Assembly (NCBI RefSeq): GCF_036186745.1
Contig: NZ_CP108086.1
Span: 6,572,001 to 6,636,000 of the forward strand
Source of the DNA: Microbispora hainanensis
GTDB taxonomy: Bacteria > Actinomycetota > Actinomycetes > Streptosporangiales > Streptosporangiaceae
Direction of reading: 5' to 3'
Length of the DNA stretch: 64,000 bases
In this document: in pieces, positions 61,271 through 64,000 of the stretch
How the letters are laid out: each line of letters starts with the position of its first letter
Position numbering within the stretch: position 1 is the first letter of the stretch
Translations under genes and position numbers: made by a program
The notes under the pieces: model-generated
What the model was told of the DNA's origin: nothing
Database searches by the model: none
The model's input: only the letters and a program-made list of their open reading frames with translations

Positions 61271-62268
61271 TCGACCCGCTCATGCTGGAGGACGTACGCG
61301 CGGGGATGACCGGGGCGGGGGTCGACGCCCTCGTGCTGCGGCCCTCCCCGGACTTCCGCTACCTGCGGGCGGGCCCGCCGGCGGGCGCGGACGGCGAGAG
61401 TTACCTCGTGGTGGCGCTCGACGGGCCGCCCGCCCAGGCCGGCGACCCCGCGCAGGCGGCGGCCCTCGTGCCGCCGTCGGCCCGCCGTGTGGCGGTGGAC
61501 CCGCAGATGCCCGCCGCCGAGCTGTTCGCGCTGCGCCTCGACGCGGAGCTCGTGCTGGCCTCTGCCGTGCTCGCGCCGCTCCGCCTGCGCAAGCGGGCCG
61601 ACGAGGTGGCCGCGATGCGGCACGCCGCCGCGGCGGCCGACGCCGTGCTGCTCGCCGCCCGCGAGCCGGCCTGGTTCGGCGCCACCGAGCTGGGGATGGC
61701 ACGCAGGCTGCGGGCGATGCTCGCCGAGACCGGCTGCGAGGGAACGCCCTCCGTGCTCGTCGCGGCGGGCGAGCACTCCGCCGACCCGCGCCACCGGCCG
61801 TGCGAACGGGTGATCAACCCCGGCGACGCGCTGCTCGTCTCGATCGGCGGACGCTGGAACGGCTACTGCGCCGAGGTCGCCCGGGTCTTCGCGGTCGCCG
61901 AGCCGCCGGAGGACTTCGACGCCATGTATTCGGTCGTCCTCGCCGCGCAGCGGGCCGCCGTCGACCTCGTACGCCCCGGGGTGGCGTGCGCCGAGGCCGC
62001 GGCCGTCGCCCGCGAGGTCATCGACGGCAGCGGCTACGGCGACTACGCCGCCGCCCGCGCCGGCCGGGGCATCGGACTGAGCCCGGCCGAGGGGCCCTGG
62101 CTGGCGGCCGGGGAGAGGTTCGAGCCCGGGATGACCGTCTGCCTGGAGCCCGCCATCTATCTGCCCGAGCTCTTCGGCGCCCGCGTGGCCGACGTGGTCG
62201 TGTGCGGCGAGGACGGCCCGGAGCTGCTCAGCACCGGCTCCCGCGCGCTCCACGTCCTCGACCGGTAG
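61267..62268 (+). CDS. M24-family (aminopeptidase P/creatinase fold) protein lacking most metal ligands
   Basis: A 333-residue pita-bread-fold protein related to Xaa-Pro aminopeptidases and prolidases. The fold is recognisable (LRKRADEVAAMRHAAAAADA, then GDALLVSIGGRWNGYCAEVA, FEPGMTVCLEPAIYLP). However, of the five metal ligands expected, the first Asp is Ser192, the second Asp is Glu203, the His of GHGIG is Arg267 and the final Glu is Ala308; only Glu294 remains. It is therefore probably not a metallopeptidase. It is the last gene of the peptide ABC operon (ATGA overlap), so it may have turned into a binding or regulatory protein for peptides, or a metal-independent enzyme. Confidence 0.8.
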   Translation: MIDPLMLEDVRAGMTGAGVDALVLRPSPDFRYLRAGPPAGADGESYLVVALDGPPAQAGDPAQAAALVPPSARRVAVDPQMPAAELFALRLDAELVLASAVLAPLRLRKRADEVAAMRHAAAAADAVLLAAREPAWFGATELGMARRLRAMLAETGCEGTPSVLVAAGEHSADPRHRPCERVINPGDALLVSIGGRWNGYCAEVARVFAVAEPPEDFDAMYSVVLAAQRAAVDLVRPGVACAEAAAVAREVIDGSGYGDYAAARAGRGIGLSPAEGPWLAAGERFEPGMTVCLEPAIYLPELFGARVADVVVCGEDGPELLSTGSRALHVLDR

Positions 62269-62301
62269 ACCGGCTCACCCGGGGGATCGCCGGGCGGGCC
62301 G

Positions 62302-62886
62302 TCAGACGGGGGGCTCGGGGTCGTACTGCATGTGCCGGCGCACCTCGCGGGCCCGGTCGGCCCCCGCGAGCCGTGCCACCAGGTGGAGCGCCATGTCGAT
62401 GCCCGCCGACACCCCGGACGAGGTGACGACGTCGCCGTCGTCGACGAAGCGGTCCTCGCGACGGATGTCGATGGTCGGGTCGAGCTCGGCGAGCAGGTCG
62501 AGGGCGCCCCAGTGCGTGGTCGCCGGGCGGCCCGCCAGCAGCCCGGCCGCGGCGAAGACGAGCGACCCCGTGCAGACGCTGGTCATCAGCGGCACGCGTC
62601 CGCGCAGGTCCCGCACCCAGGCGAGGTGGTCGGGGTCCTTCAGCTGGGGACGGGTCCCCGCGCCGCCCGGGTGCAGGAAGACGTCCAGGTGACCGACGTC
62701 GGCCGCCGACCTGTCGGCGTGCAGCGTCAGCCCCTTCGACGCCCGTACGGCTCCCGCCTCGGGCGCGAAGGCGACGACCTCCGCCTCGTCGGGGCGCAGT
62801 TTCGCCCAAACGCCGAAGACCTCCCAGGGGCCCACCGCGTCGAGTTCCTCCACCTGGTCGAACAGCAAGATCCCAATCCGTGTCAT
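62302..62886 (-). CDS. DJ-1/PfpI superfamily protein (isonitrile hydratase/AraC-N-like)
   Basis: A 194-residue class-I glutamine-amidotransferase-like fold: RIGILLFDQVEELDAVGPWE, VFLHPGGAGTRPQL, the nucleophile elbow TSVCTGSLVFAAAGLLAGRP with its cysteine, ATTHWGALDLLAELDP, and GVSAGIDMALHLVARLAG. The pattern resembles isonitrile hydratase-like proteins. There is no HTH, so it is not a full AraC regulator. It converges with the ABC operon, 33 bp apart. ATG 62886 follows GAGGATGG. Confidence 0.87.
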   Translation of the reverse strand: MTRIGILLFDQVEELDAVGPWEVFGVWAKLRPDEAEVVAFAPEAGAVRASKGLTLHADRSAADVGHLDVFLHPGGAGTRPQLKDPDHLAWVRDLRGRVPLMTSVCTGSLVFAAAGLLAGRPATTHWGALDLLAELDPTIDIRREDRFVDDGDVVTSSGVSAGIDMALHLVARLAGADRAREVRRHMQYDPEPPV

Positions 62887-63063
62887 GCCGCCATCCTCGC
62901 GCAGGGGGCGTACGGAGACGAAAGCACCGGCAAGACTGGGCAAATAGTCGCTATCAGCACCAGCAACCCCAGGAGGCTCGATAGAGGATAGAAAGGTCAT
63001 TTTCCCGAAGCTCTCGCGGGTCGGGCAGCGATCCGCGTCGGGACACGTCATCGGGGAGGATCC

Positions 63064-63729
63064 ATGACCACGACCGAGGCGACGCCGGGCACGAGCAGGG
63101 CGGGCACGACCACGACCGGCACGACCACGACCGGCACGACGACCGCCCGGGGCCGGACGACCCGCGCCCGGACGACGACCACGCGGCCCACGACCACGCG
63201 AACCACGCCCACTCCGGCTCCGCGCGCCGGCAAGAGCATGGAGATGAAAGAGGAGCACCGGCCCCAGCTGAACCTGAACCTGCCGTTCATGCGCGTTCAG
63301 TTCCGGGCGCCCGAGATGCACCTGCCGCACGTGGGCATGCCGCACATCAGCGGCCGCGACGTCGGGCACGCCATGGACGTCGCCCGCACGTTCCTGCCGC
63401 CGCCGGAGCGGATCATGTACTACGGCGGGCTCGGCGCGCTGGCCGCGCTCGGCATCCTGGAGTGGCCGGTGGCGGCGGCGATCGGCGCGGGCACGATGAT
63501 CGCCCAGCGCGCCAGGGGACGGGAGCAGCGCTGGTCACCGTTCGGCACCGCACAGAAGGAGACCCGCGGGCGGACCACGCCGAGAACGGCTGCAACCGGG
63601 GCCGGAGCCATGCCGGAGCCGGCGACGCCGGCAGCCCGGACGGCCGGGCGGAGAAGCACCACGGCCAAGGGCGAGGCGAAGACTCCCGCCACCACCACCG
63701 CCCGGCGCACCAGGGCCGGCGCCAAGTAA
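63064..63729 (+). CDS. Thr/Arg-rich protein with central hydrophobic segment
   Basis: A 221-residue basic protein. Residues 1-58 are Thr/Arg/Gly/Pro-rich (GTTTTGTTTTGTTTARGRTT-like). The middle (58-150) is more ordered: LNLNLPFMRVQFRAPEMHLP, HVGMPHISGRDVGHAMDVAR, then a hydrophobic stretch YYGGLGALAALGILEWPVAA. The end is again Thr/Arg/Lys-rich, like histone-H1-type or cell-wall-linked tails. I recognise no named family. GGGGAGG lies 5 nt before the ATG. It could be a membrane or nucleoid-associated protein; unknown. Confidence 0.65.
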   Translation: MTTTEATPGTSRAGTTTTGTTTTGTTTARGRTTRARTTTTRPTTTRTTPTPAPRAGKSMEMKEEHRPQLNLNLPFMRVQFRAPEMHLPHVGMPHISGRDVGHAMDVARTFLPPPERIMYYGGLGALAALGILEWPVAAAIGAGTMIAQRARGREQRWSPFGTAQKETRGRTTPRTAATGAGAMPEPATPAARTAGRRSTTAKGEAKTPATTTARRTRAGAK

Positions 63730-64000
63730 CGCGGGGCGCCTCGCGCGGTCCGCGCCCGCGGCACCGCGCGATCGGCGTGTGCTCGGCGCGCGCGATCATC
63801 GGCACGTTGTCACCGCACGATCGGACGCTGCGGCGCGCGCCCGAGGGACATGAGGCGGCATTCGGCGACATCCGTAGATATGCGGCGGCATCCGGCCGGA
63901 CGGCCGGCGGGCGAGCAACAGGCGAGCGGTGCCGGCCGCTGCGCGGCGACCGGCACGGCCGACACGGGTCGGCCGGTGAACGATCCACGCGCGTGCCTTA
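63730..64000. other. Right edge of window, no gene recognised
   Basis: About 270 bp of GC-rich DNA after the last gene. Frames crossing it show no family motif; a gene starting or ending beyond the window cannot be excluded. Confidence 0.4.

Overview
The window is high-GC DNA (roughly 70 percent or more by eye) with dense genes, many GTG starts, GTGA/ATGA stop-start overlaps, GGAGG-type ribosome sites and families typical of filamentous actinomycetes: a SARP/BTAD regulator, a Pkn-type Ser/Thr kinase, a wax ester synthase/DGAT, CBM2-linked secreted glycosidases, a GGGTA-type stress promoter and a DUF5709 protein. A Streptosporangiaceae-like organism (Microbispora/Nonomuraea/Streptosporangium type) is the best guess. 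No rRNA, tRNA, CRISPR array or intact insertion sequence was seen.

Layout. 1-3.2 kb: DUF3311 protein and SSS symporter, then an amidohydrolase. 3.5-6.8 kb: large SARP-ATPase regulator. 6.85-12.7 kb: an accessory island of visibly lower GC. It holds a small acidic protein and a three-helix membrane protein running into a 1288-residue CHAT protease-STAND NTPase-TPR protein; the two sides overlap tail to tail by 63 bp. A fragment resembling a conjugative-element membrane protein lies at its right edge. This is the best candidate for an undescribed system, plausibly NLR-like anti-phage defence. 12.7-17.6 kb: hemerythrin protein, DoxX/TetR divergent pair, DHA2 exporter with its TetR regulator and a clear operator. 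17.7-27.6 kb: Ser/Thr kinase, WS/DGAT with a cationic tail, a parvulin-like protein coupled to a GH38 alpha-mannosidase, and an MBL hydrolase. 27.8-38.7 kb: secreted GH3-CBM2 beta-glucosidase, small membrane and PH-like proteins, a DHFR-like reductase, phosphoesterase, exopolyphosphatase, quinone reductase, RecQ-like helicase and a zinc-ribbon membrane protein. 39.4-42.6 kb: Tex and a secreted polyglutamine protein. 43.1-47.6 kb: histidine-utilisation cluster (RpiR regulator, urocanase, M20 amidohydrolase). 47.8-55.2 kb: NAPE-PLD-like hydrolase, STAS protein, ferritin-like protein behind a stress-type promoter, second hemerythrin, secreted CBM2/Cip1-like protein, ROK kinase and a small conserved protein. 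55.2-62.3 kb: Lrp/AsnC regulator divergent from a complete oligopeptide/dipeptide ABC operon ending in an M24-family protein that has lost four of its five metal ligands. 62.3-63.7 kb: DJ-1/PfpI protein and a Thr/Arg-rich protein.

Themes. Carbon scavenging (GH3, GH38, CBM2 proteins, ROK), amino-acid and peptide use (hut genes, peptide ABC operon) and stress or iron handling (two hemerythrins, ferritin-like, STAS) share the window. A recurrent feature is short in-register tandem repeats (12-15 bp in genes, 37 and 87 bp between genes), which have produced low-complexity inserts and tails in otherwise ordinary proteins. All family calls were made by reading motifs in the translations; no database search was run.
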